A stretch of DNA of 64,000 nucleotides, from positions 124,001 through 188,000 of the forward strand of contig CAXKVR010000089.1 in NCBI GenBank assembly GCA_964058845.1, written 5' to 3'. A program made the translations under genes and the position numbers. Below the pieces are notes generated by a model that saw only the letters and a program-made list of their open reading frames with translations, was not told the DNA's origin and did not search any database. The first letter of the stretch is position 1, and each line of letters begins with the position of its first letter. This document shows positions 12,457 to 24,044 of this stretch, in pieces. The DNA is from Carex sylvatica. Taxonomy: Eukaryota > Streptophyta > Magnoliopsida > Poales > Cyperaceae.

Positions 12457-12871
12457 AGAAGAGATTTCTATTACTAATTAATAAAAAAATGTATCATGTG
12501 AAGTGTGACACCATGATACATAGCTTGCTTGGATACTTTAAAATGTCTTAGTTGTCCTTGTAATAGTAATAATAGAGTATATAGTAATTCAAGCATCTAA
12601 TCATGCCTTAGACTTTTAAAAGTAAAAAGGACAAAAAAAAAAGAAAGAAGCCAATGTTAGCAATGGAAAAGTCAATGGGAGTTGATCTAGGGGATTTGTT
12701 CATGCATGTCAACCAAATTAGTACTTTAAAAGATCAGATATTAACCTATCTTAAAGACAACTTCAAATAGTATCCAAGACAACTTCATTGAAAAGGGAGC
12801 ACTTAATTTTTAATGTTTTACTAATTAAATGGGGTTATAATTTCGATATTACAGATACTAATTATAGTAGT

Positions 12872-12875
<4 letters not shown>

Positions 12876-12957
<82 letters not shown>
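12876..12957. repeat. (TA)n(GA)n compound microsatellite
   Basis: About 42 bp of TA repeats are followed by about 37 bp of GA repeats. It abuts the MITE at 12957, whose other side carries the mirror arrangement (CA/CT then TA), so the tract may be an extension of the element's inverted ends. Confidence 0.95.
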
Positions 12958-12959
<2 letters not shown>

Positions 12960-13359
12960 AGGCTATGCTACTGTGCAAATTAAACGGGCTTTTTTAATTG
13001 ACGCTCACATCTCTAGTTTCGAAGTCCAAATAGCCGATCCAAACCGTTAGATGTTTAATCTATATTAAAATGTGCTTGGAGACCAAAATTTATATTTTTT
13101 GAAAATTTTTTTACTATTTATTAAGATGGTTTAAAAACCGCTGTTTTTAATAAAATTCTGCACTATTAAAAAACAACGATTTTCAAATCATCTTAATAAA
13201 TAGTAAAAAAAATTTCAAAAAATATAAAATTTGGTCTCCAAACACATTTTAATATACATTAAACATCTAACGTTTGGATCGGCTATTTGGACTTCAAAAC
13301 TAGAGATATGAGCGCGAATTAAAACAACCCGTTTAATTTGCGAAATAGCGTAGCCTCAC
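12957..13359. mobile_element. Palindromic MITE, AACCGTT family
   Basis: It is a nearly complete inverted repeat of ~400 bp. The left arm starts GTAAGGCTATGCTACTGTGC, and the right arm ends GCGAAATAGCGTAGCCTCAC. Arms share the internal blocks CCGATCCAAACCGTTAGATG (inverted CATCTAACGTTTGGATCGG) and TTTTTACTATTTATTAAG. It is non-coding. Related copies or halves occur at 14336, 16480, 23619, 25979, 40706, 53865 and 54572. TA-rich simple repeats border both ends. Confidence 0.85.
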
Positions 13360-13397
13360 ACACACACTCTCTCTCTCTCTATATATATATAGAGAGA

Positions 13398-13650
13398 GAG
13401 ATTGACTAATATGTTTTCGGTAGCACTTCGGCCGAGTGCTACCAAGTCAAATTTCAAAATTTTATATTGAAAATTTTGAAGTTTGAACTATGTAGCTCAG
13501 TAAATTGATTATATATTGAACTTGTGGAATACCAATTTTTACTATTTATTATGATTTATAAAAAATGGCAAAAAAATGATCTAAAATTTTGAAAGCATAT
13601 TAATCAATCTGACCGAAGTGTTACCGAAAATAAATATATTAGTCAATCTC
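13398..13650. mobile_element. Palindromic MITE inside a (TA)n tract
   Basis: The left end GAGATTGACTAATATGTTTT pairs with the right end TATATTAGTCAATCTC, and TTCGGTAGCACTTCGG pairs with CCGAAGTGTTACCGAA. Both sides are bordered by TA/GA simple repeats. It is distinct in ends from the AACCGTT family but shares the TTTTTACTATTTATTA block. Confidence 0.75.
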
Positions 13651-13913
13651 TATCTCTCTATATATATATATATAAGAAATGGGATAGCTCACTACCGTTC
13701 AATTTGGCTTCTTCCTCTTTTAACTTAATGTTTCTAAAAAAAAGTTTGTGTAACACAAATTTTTTTTTTTTTTTTTAAATTGTACTGAATTTTATATGGT
13801 CACACAATGCGTACACATAAAATAAGAGCTACTGTTTGAATTTGTTATTGAACTTTTAAATTTTACAAATTAATGCCAAAAGGGTGGTGTAATGACTTGT
13901 GTCACCAAAAACA

Positions 13914-15472
13914 CGGCCATTTTTATTAATACCCTAAAAAAAAGATTTTTAGAAAGTTGTCCCCAATTTTTTTTTCTTTTTAAAACTGCCCCGACCGCTC
14001 GGCAGTGGAGCGGTCCACCCACCTAGCAGATCGTCCGTGGAAGGGGCGGTCCACTGGGACAAGACCGCCCCTCTGCTGGGAGGTTCCCTTTTTTTTTTTT
14101 TTTTTTGGAGATCTACTTTAAATTAAAATTATTAAAAAAAATTTGTTTAGGGTGTATGCCAAAAAATAAGACATTTGATATATTTATGAATGATGTCGTA
14201 ACATGTTTATAACTTTGATTTGATTTGTCAGTTGGATATCACAAGTCTAAATATAACACTAATTAAGAACTTGGCATTGATTCTTAATGTGGGAGGTACT
14301 TTTATAAAAATCTTTTTTTTGCACTTTATAAAAGAGAATATTTTAATTCGCGCTCATATCTATAGTTTTGAAGTCCAAATAGCCAATCCAAACCGTTAGA
14401 TGTTTAATCTATATTAAAATATGCTTGGAGATCAAAATTTATATTTTTTGAAATTTTTTTACTATTTATTAAGATGGTTTGAAAATCGCTATATTTTAAT
14501 GCCTACCGTCGAACGAAAACTTAAACTAAATTTTTGAGGCACTAAACGATGTTTTTTTGAAATTCTGACGCTCCTGATGCCTCTCACGATGCCCGGGGTT
14601 TTCCCTGGGCAAAATTCAGATCCGTCTCGTCTCTACCTTTCCGAAAAGTGGTCATACGCTCAAATCTGACTTTCGTAGCCAAAATTATGGATGTTTAAAG
14701 TTTTTTCGAAAGTTGAACTTTGAGAATTCATAACTAACTTTAAAAAAATTCAAATAAATTAAAATTTGTGTCAATTCTGTGTATTTTTGAATGTCCTACA
14801 TTTTGGTGTAATCACTTTTACAGTTTGGTCCCTGTATCAGTCCAGATTTGCTGATTTACTAGCAGATGTCAAATTTGATATTTTTATTGCTTGGCTGCTG
14901 AGTTTGGACTTAGTACCATACCAGAGGTCAGTGTAGGGTGCTTTGTGCATGAACAGAGATCTAATTTGAGATTTAAACATATTTTAGTAGCTCTAAACTA
15001 CTGTTTTAGTATCAGAAATAAAGAAAAGAAGATCAAAGCTCCAAAATATCATTTAATCAAAAATTTTGAAATATCAACAAGCTGTCAGGCTGTCAGAGAT
15101 TGGAAATTTTTGAATCAAGGCCAATTTCTTAATTAGTGTTATCTTTAGACTTGTGATATCCAACTGACAAATCAAATCAAAGTTATAAAATGTTACGACA
15201 TCATTCATAAATATATCAAATGTCTTAATTTTTGGCATACACCATAAACAAAAAAATTTAAATAATTTCAATTTAAAGTAGATCTCCAAAAAAAAAGAGA
15301 ACCGCCCAGCAGAGGGGCGGTCTGGTCCCTAGTGGACCGCCCCTTCCACGGACGGTCTGCTAGGTGGATGGACCGCCCCATTGCCGAGCGGTCAGGGCAG
15401 TTTTAAAAGGAAAAAAAATCGGGGACAGCTTTCTAAAAATATTTTTTTTTAGGGTATTAATAAAAATGACCG
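13914..15472. mobile_element. Non-autonomous Mutator-like element with long TIRs
   Basis: A perfect 9-bp duplication CCAAAAACA flanks it (13905-13913 and 15473-15481), the Mutator signature. The terminal inverted repeats are ~370 bp (13914-14285 and 15110-15472). They start CGGCCATTTTTATTAATACC and contain a GC-rich block (GACCGCTCGGC; GGGGCGGTCCACT; GACCGCCCCTCTGCTGGG) that stands out from the AT-rich surroundings. The unique interior of ~820 bp has no transposase. A fragment of the AACCGTT MITE lies at 14336-14500. An 81-codon open frame (14891-15136) runs into the TIR and has no recognisable similarity. Confidence 0.88.
14336..14500. mobile_element. Half copy of the AACCGTT-family MITE
   Basis: It matches the left arm of 12957-13359 (CCAATCCAAACCGTTAGATG, then ATTTATTAAGATGGTTTGAA) but stops before the inverted arm. 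It is nested in the Mutator-like element or carried by it. Confidence 0.7.
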
Positions 15473-15743
15473 CCAAAAACATGTCCAAGCAAAAAATATC
15501 CTTAAATCATAAAAGCAGAGGTATAATATAATTTTAATTATTTCACCGCCGACCATAAAAAAAAATATAATTTTAATTGTGGTTAAATTCAAGCTATGAA
15601 TATCTAACCTCGTAGCTTGTACCATTTTAAAATTTTAATGCCATGTACATTGATTGTTTTGGAGATTGATGAAAAATAAATATCATGAATAGTGTCTCTA
15701 AATAAATATATAGAAATGTAAACCTTAAGAGTGTTTAATAAAA

Positions 15744-16126
15744 GGGAAAATTGTGTCCATGTCACTACAAAACTTTTAATTTTGAAAAATGCCACTACAT
15801 ATTTTGAATTCACGCCAATGCCATCACAAAGTTGGTTTATTTCTAATTTTGTCATTATTATACAATTTTTATACTATTTTGATTAAAAATAATCTGAGAA
15901 ATTCTGTTTTGAAATACGTATTTCTGTATTTCCGATTATACCCCTCAATTAAAATGAATGCACAGTTATGCTATTATCATTTTTTAATCAAAATAGTATA
16001 AAAATTGTATAATAATGGCAAAATTAGAAGTAAACCAACTTTGTGATGGCATTGGCGTGAATTCAAAGTATGTAGTGGCATTTTTCAAAATTAGAGGTTT
16101 TGTAGTGGCATGGACACAAATTTTCC
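15744..16126. mobile_element. Palindromic Mutator-type MITE with 9-bp TSD
   Basis: The two arms are nearly identical inverted copies of ~165 bp. The left starts GGGAAAATTGTGTCCATGTC, and the right ends CATGGACACAAATTTTCC. A perfect 9-bp duplication TTAATAAAA flanks it (15735-15743 and 16127-16135). The high arm similarity suggests a fairly recent insertion. Open frames on both strands here are by-products of the palindrome. Confidence 0.88.
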
Positions 16127-18429
16127 TTAATAAAATATAGTTGGTTTATTGAAGTCAAATGCATGAATAAGATTACTTAAAACAGACAGAGATTTAGCTT
16201 AGTGTCAAGAGTAAGAATAAATATTTTAGCCCTTTTGACCATATTAGATAAATTAAAATAATGTATTTCAAGAGTTACATGCATATTATTGTCCCTTTTG
16301 ACCTAATTAGATGAAATGTAAGAAATGAATACTTAATAATTAGCACACATTACTGGTCAACTGGTATCAAGCCCATAAAATATAATAAACAGGGTTTTAT
16401 ATGGTTAAGAGTAAACGGTCAAATCACAAAAAAAAAAAAAGAAAAAAAAAAAGGTTAGTGGCCCCAAAAAACATAAACGCACATAGATGATTAGGTTTTC
16501 AAAAATTCTGAAAAATAGTAAAAATAAATATTTCTAAAAAAATGTAAAATTTAATTTCTAAATATATTTTAAATAAAGAACACGTCGAACACTTCAAATC
16601 AACTTTTTAAATTTTAAAAATCACAAAATTGTTTTGATTGCACTAAGATCATAATCATACCACTTTAATCTCTCTATCATTAAAATAAATAAGAATATAA
16701 GTTTCGAAAATCTCATTCCTCATAATTTTTCTATACCGTTTGAAACGCTTAATTTCACTGTTATTAAAATCGACCGGACCGGACGTCTAGATCGGAAAAA
16801 CCCAGACCCTAATCCGGCTCAGTTCAGATAAAATACCAAATAAAATAAGTATATAAACCGGAATAATATAGAAAGCCGGCCGGTTTATATAAAAACCTTT
16901 AAACCACCCAAACCCGGTTTTGTTTTATTTAATGGTTTGGACTGTCAGTCATGGCCTTCACATGTGATTTTATGTGGATATCATATCAGACAGTTGTCAA
17001 AACAATTAATTTTTTAAAATCATTATTCCAAAGTCCAAACGTTAACTTCCTTCACAAAAAATTGAAGAATTCCTATAGTTTCAATTATTCAAATTTAAAA
17101 TAAAGTGTAAAATTGCAAAACCTCTTTAATGAAAAAGAAAGCTTTCCTACTTTGTTTATTAAAAAAAAAGAATAAGTTTTACATATTTTGAGCTTCAGAA
17201 ACATGCAATCTATGCATTTTTAATAATCTATAATATTGTTTGTTATTTAATACGTATGTGGAAAATTATACTACTATAAAACATGATTTTTTTTATTATT
17301 GTACTCATATCTCATAAATATAAGTATTACAAAATCAGACCAATGAATCGTTATACTGAATCGACGTCCGGTTCGGTTCTGATAACTTTACATGTTTTGT
17401 ATACAATATTTCCTAAAATATCGTTTGAAACACCAACATTTGTTGAGTTGTTTTTAATGATAATGCGCAATTCTGATATATTTCAAAGAAATAATTTTAT
17501 GTATACCTTTCAAAAACCTCAAAATTATGTATTTTATCTTCTAAAATTTATAATATCATATTTACCATTCTTATATTTTAAAAGTCACAAATTTATTCAG
17601 ATTATTGTCTTTCTATTAAACTCAATTTAAAATTATAAATTATAAATTTTATACATTATTTGTGACACATACACATTAATATTTAGGCATATATCAGTGT
17701 CGAACAATTTACCCTCATATCAGCAAATTATAAAACCAAAGATTTCTCTTACCAAGCTAGATATTTTTTGTTATATTTTTTTAATATAGTGTAAAATGAA
17801 AAATTTATAATTTCAAATGAGTTTTAACAGAAAAGACAATAAATGGGGTAAAATTGAGACTTTTTTAAAATTTAGAGGGGTAAACATGATATTTTGAACT
17901 TTAGAAGGAAAAATACACAAATTTGATGTTTTAGAAGGGTATAAATAAAGTTCCCCTATTTTAAGAAGCATTAACTGGTCAGGGTTATAAATGTAATTAA
18001 TGCACAAACGGTCTAGTTAGGGTTTAATTATATTGATGAGAATCAAATCTTACAAGTGATTGGTCATGAGTTGTTTTAACAGCTAGCTGTTAATTGCAGA
18101 TCCATGCATGTAATTTACAGCTAACAAAGATTTTCTCAGGAAATCATTCAAATTAACAAATAAAACAAAGAAGGATTCTCTAGGTCAAAAAGTGATGATA
18201 ACAAAAAGAACAAGAAGAAAAACAAAGTACAACTAATAAGATCTTGATAACATGTAAAGATATGTGTTTAAAAATTTCCTAGTGGCCTTAATTTGTGCAA
18301 ATTAGAATTCTGGTAATACCTGACAAGCCTGATCTTGTTTCCTGTTTACCAGACACAGTTTGGATGCTCCATGCAAGTTGCATGTAATTTTCCAAGGGAA
18401 AAAATACAGCTACCAGACAAATCCAACCT
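16127..18429. other. AT-rich non-coding DNA
   Basis: No gene is recognised. About 16490-16620 is one arm of an AACCGTT-family MITE. About 16765-16925 is moderately GC-richer with CCGG motifs (GACCGGACCGGACG, AACCCGGTTTTG), perhaps a worn transposon end. A 115-codon open frame at 17283-17630 is low-complexity and hydrophobic, without family resemblance. Confidence 0.4.
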
Positions 18430-18952
18430 GGTTTTGACAGTTGATATTATTTTTTATTTGTTGATGCAGCTTTCACTTTTTCCAGCATATGTTATTGCAA
18501 TTATGTCTTTGGTTTTTTCTTATCTTGCTCAAAGAAGGATTTAGGTACTAGAATTGGTTAAAAAAAACCAAATTCAGTAATATCATATTATTTTATTTAA
18601 CAAGAGAAATGAGTACGTTATAATTTAAAATTACTTTTAATAAAAAATATAATAAATTGAATAAATTTGCTAGTTTTTAATATTTAAAAGGATAAATACA
18701 AGATTGTAAACGGATCAAAATTATCCGCTTCGAATCCGATCTGAATCCGGATATTTGTTGCATAATGTCTATAGAATAAATATTTTATTTTGTACTTATG
18801 CAATCAAACATGAGTAAAGTCTAATGAAATAGCATGGAAAAAAAAATCATTTATTTTTTGATAAGTTCATACAGGTGAGTTAATTAACTTATTCTACATT
18901 GTTGTTGTTATTAGCATTATTATTATAAATATCTTTATTATCATCATCGTCA

Positions 18953-18955
<3 letters not shown>

Positions 18956-18988
<33 letters not shown>
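18956..18988. repeat. (TTA)n microsatellite
   Basis: This is a run of about eleven TTA/ATT units. Confidence 0.9.
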
Positions 18989-19310
18989 TAAAGTTGTCTT
19001 GTGCTACTGACATTGCTGCATAAAATATTGTATTAAATAAATTAAGAACGCATTGTGAAAACAATACTAGTAGAGAAATTAAAATTAATAGACGATTGAT
19101 TTGTATTTTTCATTTCTAATTTAATATATAGTGTTCTAAATTATATAATTTTTTTAAAATTCTAAAATCTTTAGTTATAATTTTTTTGTGTGTACATATT
19201 AATATAATGTGTCACAACATATCCGGAGCAGACCAGAAGTTGAATTTAGTTGAGAAACGGCGACCCTTCTTCTCCCAATCCACGTGCAAACCTGCGCACT
19301 TTATATCCAG

Positions 19311-19502
19311 ATTTGGTCGAATTCGTATCCTCTGAGATATCTCAAACTTTGCGTGACTTTATGGAATATCTCAACCGTTTAAATACGTTCTGCACGAATA
19401 TCAAAGCACACATAATACTGACCCCCTACATCACCCCCGAATAGGCACCGGACACGTCGGTCACGCAAAAGTTGAGATATCTCAGAGGATTCGCACTCGA
19501 TT
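19311..19502. mobile_element. Short inverted-repeat element
   Basis: The left arm TATCCTCTGAGATATCTCAA, followed by CTTTGCGTGAC, pairs with GTCACGCAAAAG followed by TTGAGATATCTCAGAGGATT. The arms are ~45 bp, with ~100 bp between them that is GC-richer than the surroundings. No target duplication was identified. Confidence 0.6.
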
Positions 19503-20489
19503 TGGTCTCCTCCTTACCTGCCACATCATATTTTCTGTGGCCAATTGTGTGTGGAAATAAATGCTTCACTTGTATCATACAACTTTTGACTTCATTGATA
19601 AATAAAATATTTTTATGAAATTATAAAACCGAAAATGCTTTATTGGAGTAGAATATTCCAATTTGTATCAAGTAGACTAGTTGTTACTAATTTTTGTCTG
19701 ATTTAATACTAAAGCCGTGATCAAACATTAATTATTTTATTATTCTTGGTTATTATAGTACAAATATTTACAATATTATTGCTAAAGACTTTTTTTAAGT
19801 CTGAAATTTTATATGTTATTATTCTTAGATTTAATATCTATTCTCATATTAATTCAATTATCTAATAATTTATTTGTTTCGTATCCGTATTCGTGAAATA
19901 TTTGTTCTGTATTTGTATTCTTATAAAGCGGATATGGCTTTACATTTAAACATATGTTTACTATTAGTATTTGTATTCATATCCTCTCATTGAAAGATGG
20001 ATACATATCTGATATTAGCATTATCCGTTCTGAATTCGCTTCATTTTCACCCTTAGATAATATGATATCACAAATTTTAAAGTGGGATATACACAATTTC
20101 GAAATTTGTAAGGAACATACACAAAATTTCCCATATTTTATATTTGCAGATGCAGCTTTAACTTTTTCGCATGTGTGATTGTGAAAAAATGTCTTTGTTT
20201 TCTTCTTCTCTTGCTCAAAGAAGGATTTAACTAGGTGCCATAATTGGTTCAAAATAATCAAATTCAGTAATATCCTGTTTTTTTATTTAGCAAGAGTAAA
20301 ATAGCATGTTATAAATTTAAAATTATTTATAATAAAAAATACAATAAATTGGATAAAGTTTGTGAGTTTTTGAAATTTATAAGGATAAATATGATTTTAC
20401 GAATTTTCCAGCAGAAAATACATAATTTCGAGAATTTTGAGGGACATACACGAATACTTTTTCCAGCATATGTGATTGTAAAAAATGTC

Positions 20490-20652
20490 GACAACAACAA
20501 GGTAGGTACTTTTCGCGAGAGAAAAAACACATTTATGACGGTACTCCGTCGCGAAAAGTACCGTCACTAATAGAAAAAACACGTTTATGACGGTATTCCA
20601 TCGCTAAAAGTCACTTTTTACCCTCGCGAAAAGTGCCTACCTTGTTGTTGTC
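20490..20652. mobile_element. Short MITE with GACAACAACAAGGTAGG ends
   Basis: The ends GACAACAACAAGGTAGG and CCTACCTTGTTGTTGTC are perfect inverses, followed by ACTTTTCGCGAG and its inverse CTCGCGAAAAGT. Internally a ~55-bp direct repeat (AACAC, then TTTATGACGGTA) occurs twice. It interrupts tandem unit C, which gives an independent estimate of its borders. No clear target duplication was found. Confidence 0.75.
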
Positions 20653-20719
20653 TTTGATTTTTGTTCCATTGCTCAGAAAAAAGATTTAAGTTTGTTCCAT
20701 CCGCTTTACGATCTGTGTG

Positions 20720-21573
20720 TGTCGCTTTAATTAATATATACGTACGGATCGTAAAACAGATCGATTTAACTTGGCGCACATCACACTTGAAAGTATGTCC
20801 GTTGTCCATCGAACCAACTCTTCTCTGAATCCGACTGAATCCGACATCAGTTTATTGAAAGTCAGACTAACTCGAACCTAACCGTACTTGACTCATCTGA
20901 AATTCAGACCAAAATCCAAACCGATTAAACTGAACCAACATATTTTATATTCCTATCCGACTGCCACCTCTACCAATAATCATTAAACCAAGAAATTAAT
21001 TTATATTGGGTGGCTGGATACTTATGCAGTTTATTAGCCAGCTGTCCCTTTTTAGATATTGTTAAATAGTGTCAAACAGATTATGTTGTGAATATTTGAT
21101 CTATGATATTACAAATTAAATTAAAATGTGTTTCTTATAATGATTAAAAAACATATCAGCTAATTCAAAGCTTTTAATTCTACTTAATTTGTAAAGAGAA
21201 TATTATGAAGCATTGTCAAATTTGACCTATATATTACAATTTGCATCTCTGTTTTAGAGATGATAGGGAAACAAAATTCAGTATTTAATACTAATTTGAA
21301 GTGTTATAACAGAGCATTCTTAGAGGTTCAAGAGATTGTGCACTTTTTTTTTCAAAGAAAAAAAATAGACCATGCCATAAATTAAAGAGCATGTTCATAT
21401 TTAACAATGGTACACTGCAGTAGTGAATGATTTATTTTTCCTGGCAAAAACATTCTTCTTTTGATTATACTTTAGACAGACCATAAAATAATTACATATT
21501 TCATCTTTGGTAGATTGGTCTGTACTCTGTTTATGTTCATAATTGCTCTGTTTTCATATTTACTTCTCAAGCC
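20720..21573. other. AT-rich non-coding DNA
   Basis: I see no gene or clearly bounded element here. About 20810-20960 has CCGAC/GAACC-type motifs similar to hAT subterminal repeats, without termini. Confidence 0.35.
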
Positions 21574-21581
21574 ATTTATTG

Positions 21582-21703
21582 GGCTAAATATTTTAACAGA
21601 TCAGTTTTGGCTTCATGCAGCACACTGGTTATAGATCAAAACAGCACTACATATGGTTCATGCGCTGCATGAAGCCAAAACTCCTCTGTTAAAATCTTTA
21701 CCC
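21582..21703. mobile_element. 122-bp hAT-like MITE with 8-bp TSD
   Basis: The left end GGCTAAATATTTTAACAG pairs with the right end CTGTTAAAATCTTTACCC; next inside, TTTTGGCTTCATGCAGC pairs with its inverse. A perfect 8-bp duplication ATTTATTG flanks it (21574-21581 and 21704-21711). A related copy lies at 60041-60163. Confidence 0.85.
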
Positions 21704-22006
21704 ATTTATTGTTGTTTCTTGAACTAAAGTTAATTGCATTTATTTTGAGTTTTCATTGTACAATAAAAATACTAATTCTCAATATTCAAGAAATCATGAA
21801 CTAAAATACCCATTTCCAAGGAAAAATGAGAAATGAAAAGACAGAAAAGAAAGCTCTCTTGATAACTTAATATATGTACAATCTCTAATCCTTCAACCTA
21901 AATTAAATTCTAGCAATCTATAGTTACCAGCCCCCCAAATTGCCTACAATTACCAAAAAAAAAAAATATTATATGAAAAAGTGGCAAATTTTGATTTTGC
22001 TCAAGA

Positions 22007-22126
22007 TTAGTCATGCCAGCACAGAAGCATCACAACACATTGCCTGATAATGTACAACTTGGCCTTTTGCTCTCTTAGGTTTTTCTTGCCTTCTCTTGCC
22101 TTCTCTTGACACCTTAGCTTCATCAT
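22007..22126 (-). CDS. DVL/ROTUNDIFOLIA-like small polypeptide, copy 2
   Basis: This 39-residue DVL/RTFL family peptide has a basic head (residues 1-16, rich in K, R and E) and the RTF domain: [15 protein letters not shown] at 16-30, then VVMLLCWHD to the end. The LLCWHD terminus is the family's typical form. R29 is followed by Q where the other copies have R. Two ATG codons stand in tandem at the start (22121-22126); I chose the first. An in-frame stop lies upstream, beyond a GA-rich stretch (22132-22150) in the probable 5' UTR. It is intronless and has a TATA-like box ~95 bp upstream. It lies 9.7 kb from copy 1 and 5.3 kb from copy 3, all on the same strand. The family's role is in limiting polar cell proliferation; the role here is inferred. 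Confidence 0.94.
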   Translation of the reverse strand: MMKLRCQEKAREGKKNLREQKAKLYIIRQCVVMLLCWHD

Positions 22127-22220
22127 ACTTTTAGAGAGAGAGAGAGAGAGTGAGTAAGATATGTGTGTTTAATTTGAATTTGAACTTGAACTTGCATAGA
22201 CTAAAGGGATTGATGTGTGG

Positions 22221-22234
22221 GTATATATAAATAG
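22221..22234 (-). promoter_or_regulatory. TATA-like box of DVL copy 2
   Basis: The minus strand reads CTATTTATATATAC, 95 bp upstream of the ATG. It is in a consistent position with the other copies. Confidence 0.5.
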
Positions 22235-22239
22235 GTGGT

Positions 22240-23618
22240 GGATTGGTTAATATAAATTAATGGTGCATAAAACATGATCATATGACATGTCTATGGGTTG
22301 CCTACAAACAAACAAAACATGCTACACCAATTTTAGGTAGGTGTCTACTCCTTTGCCTCTTTGACTACCATATCTTGTGGGGTGAACATTGTTTTGTTTC
22401 ATCTTTTAAAATGTAAATTAAATTTCATCCTCTTGCCTATGTATATATATTATACTAGTTATAGCCTTATAGGGCGCTAGAAACCACATAAAAGATGAAA
22501 AGTAAAAGTTGGTAACCACATAATGTGTGTGTGTGTGTACATTTGTTTATCCAACCTCTTTTTTTTTTACATTTTATTTTATTTCTTATGTAACTCTTCT
22601 TCAAAACTCCATTTTATTTAATAAAGTTTGTCGGTTGGTAAAAAAATATTTAATTATGTGTCAGCCATGTTCAATTCTGAAGGAAAAAGTAATTAATATT
22701 GAATGGTAATTTTTTTTTATAGAAGCAATACTTCAATACAATACTTCCTCTCTTTGTCATTTTCTTCTTGTAAATGCTTTGTACAATATTCTCATAACAA
22801 GAATATAAATGTTGAAAGATATATGACAATGCAAGATTCTCATTACAAGAATATAAATGTTGAAAGATATTGCTAAGATTTGATTACAATCTCAGTTAAT
22901 CACACATTATTTTATCAATTTGAAACAAAGTAGGGGCAATTAATTAACATGACAAGATATTGATTGATTGAATTGAATTGAACCAATTCCCAACAAAGAT
23001 AATGATGCCCAAGCTAGAATTATCTATTTCAACTAACATCCCTGTACAATAATTTTGGATTGGCCAAAGAAGAGGTCTTGTTGAGTCAAGGTAGACCAAA
23101 TTTCAAAATCATGCAAAGCAAAGTGTATCAATCATGCACACATGTGGTTAGTTGAACCGTTTCTATCTTTGCATATTCAGCTAATATTGTTTTCTTGCAT
23201 ACATTCATGCATTTCTTTGGATTATATATACATAAATGTTGCATTAATATTTTTTCTGGTTGTCATTCAACCAAAACAGCATATATATGTACTATATTTG
23301 CTCATGGACCAGTAGCATATACAGTACTGACTTTGGCTTTCTTCAATTAATCAATTGAAAATAAAGACAAATATAGTACATGAACAATTAATGCATTATG
23401 TGCATGCAATTGTACTATGGCTCCAAAAAATCAAGAGGAAATTAAATTACTGAGAATTAATTAATCTTACCACTATTTGAAGGTCTATATATAGTACCTT
23501 AATACATGAAATATATTAAGGATAATGCCATAGGAAACCCTCAAATAGTTCAATTATAGTTTATCATGTGTAAAAAATTAGTGAGTTAAACTATTGTATA
23601 TATATATATATATATATA
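22240..23618. other. Upstream region of DVL copy 2, non-coding
   Basis: No gene is recognised. A direct repeat of about 45 bp occurs at 22790-22830 and 22838-22880 (ACAAGAATATAAATGTTGAA repeated). The region also has short TG and TA simple repeats. Some of it may be promoter of copy 2. Confidence 0.4.
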
Positions 23619-24044
23619 GAGGTTGGCTACTATGCTTATATAAGCATATCCCCACATATGCTTATAACTCATTTTTGTGTTTGCAATGTCCAAATGGTCG
23701 ATCTGAACCGTTAGATGTGATCTCTATATTGAAATGTACTTGGAGACCAAATTTTACATTTTTCTGAATATTGTTACTATTTATTAAGCCACTTTGAAAA
23801 TCGCTGATCCAACGGTGGCTTCTGATTTTACTGTTTTGTTAAGCCACCGTTGGATCAGCGATTTTCAAAGTGGTTTAATAAATAGTAAACAAATTCAGAA
23901 AAATATAAAATTTGGTCACCAAGCACATTTCAATATAGAGATCACATCTAACGGTTCCGATCAACCATTTGGATATTGAAAACACAAAAATGAGTTATAA
24001 GTATATGTGGGGATATGCTTATATAAGCATAGTAGACAACCCTC
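23619..24044. mobile_element. Palindromic MITE in a (TA)n tract, copy 1
   Basis: The left arm starts GAGGTTGGCTACTATGC, and the right arm ends GCATAGTAGACAACCCTC. The arms share CTGAACCGTTAGATGTGATC and the core GATCCAACGGTGGCTTC with its inverse. It is bordered on both sides by TATATATA tracts and is nearly the same as 25979-26403. Open frames across it are by-products of the palindrome. Confidence 0.88.

Larger units (their letters stand above)
18692..20056. mobile_element. hAT-like insertion in tandem unit A
   Basis: Comparison with unit B shows extra DNA here. The ends are CAAGATTGTAAACGGATC and TTCATTTTCACCCTTA, resembling the hAT-type MITE ends at 28018 and 60815. Flanks GATAAATA and GATAATAT are a possible, imperfect 8-bp duplication. 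The interior is AT-rich with GGATA/TATCC subterminal motifs, an (ATT)n tract and the palindrome at 19311-19502. No transposase frame is visible. Confidence 0.5.
18430..20720. repeat. Three diverged tandem units with nested transposons
   Basis: A ~320-bp unit is repeated. Its landmarks are GATGCAGCTTT, then TTTTCCAGCATATG, TTGCTCAAAGAAGGATTTA, AAATTCAGTAATAT and AAGGATAAATA. Unit A is 18460-18691, interrupted and resuming at about 20057. Unit B is about 20149-20455. Unit C starts about 20456 and is interrupted at 20490. The copies define the insertion points of the elements at about 18692-20056 and 20490-20652. No gene is recognised. Confidence 0.65.

Noticed and set aside
17283..17630. 115-codon plus-strand frame
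   Set aside because: Low-complexity, hydrophobic composition in AT-rich DNA; no recognisable domain or promoter.
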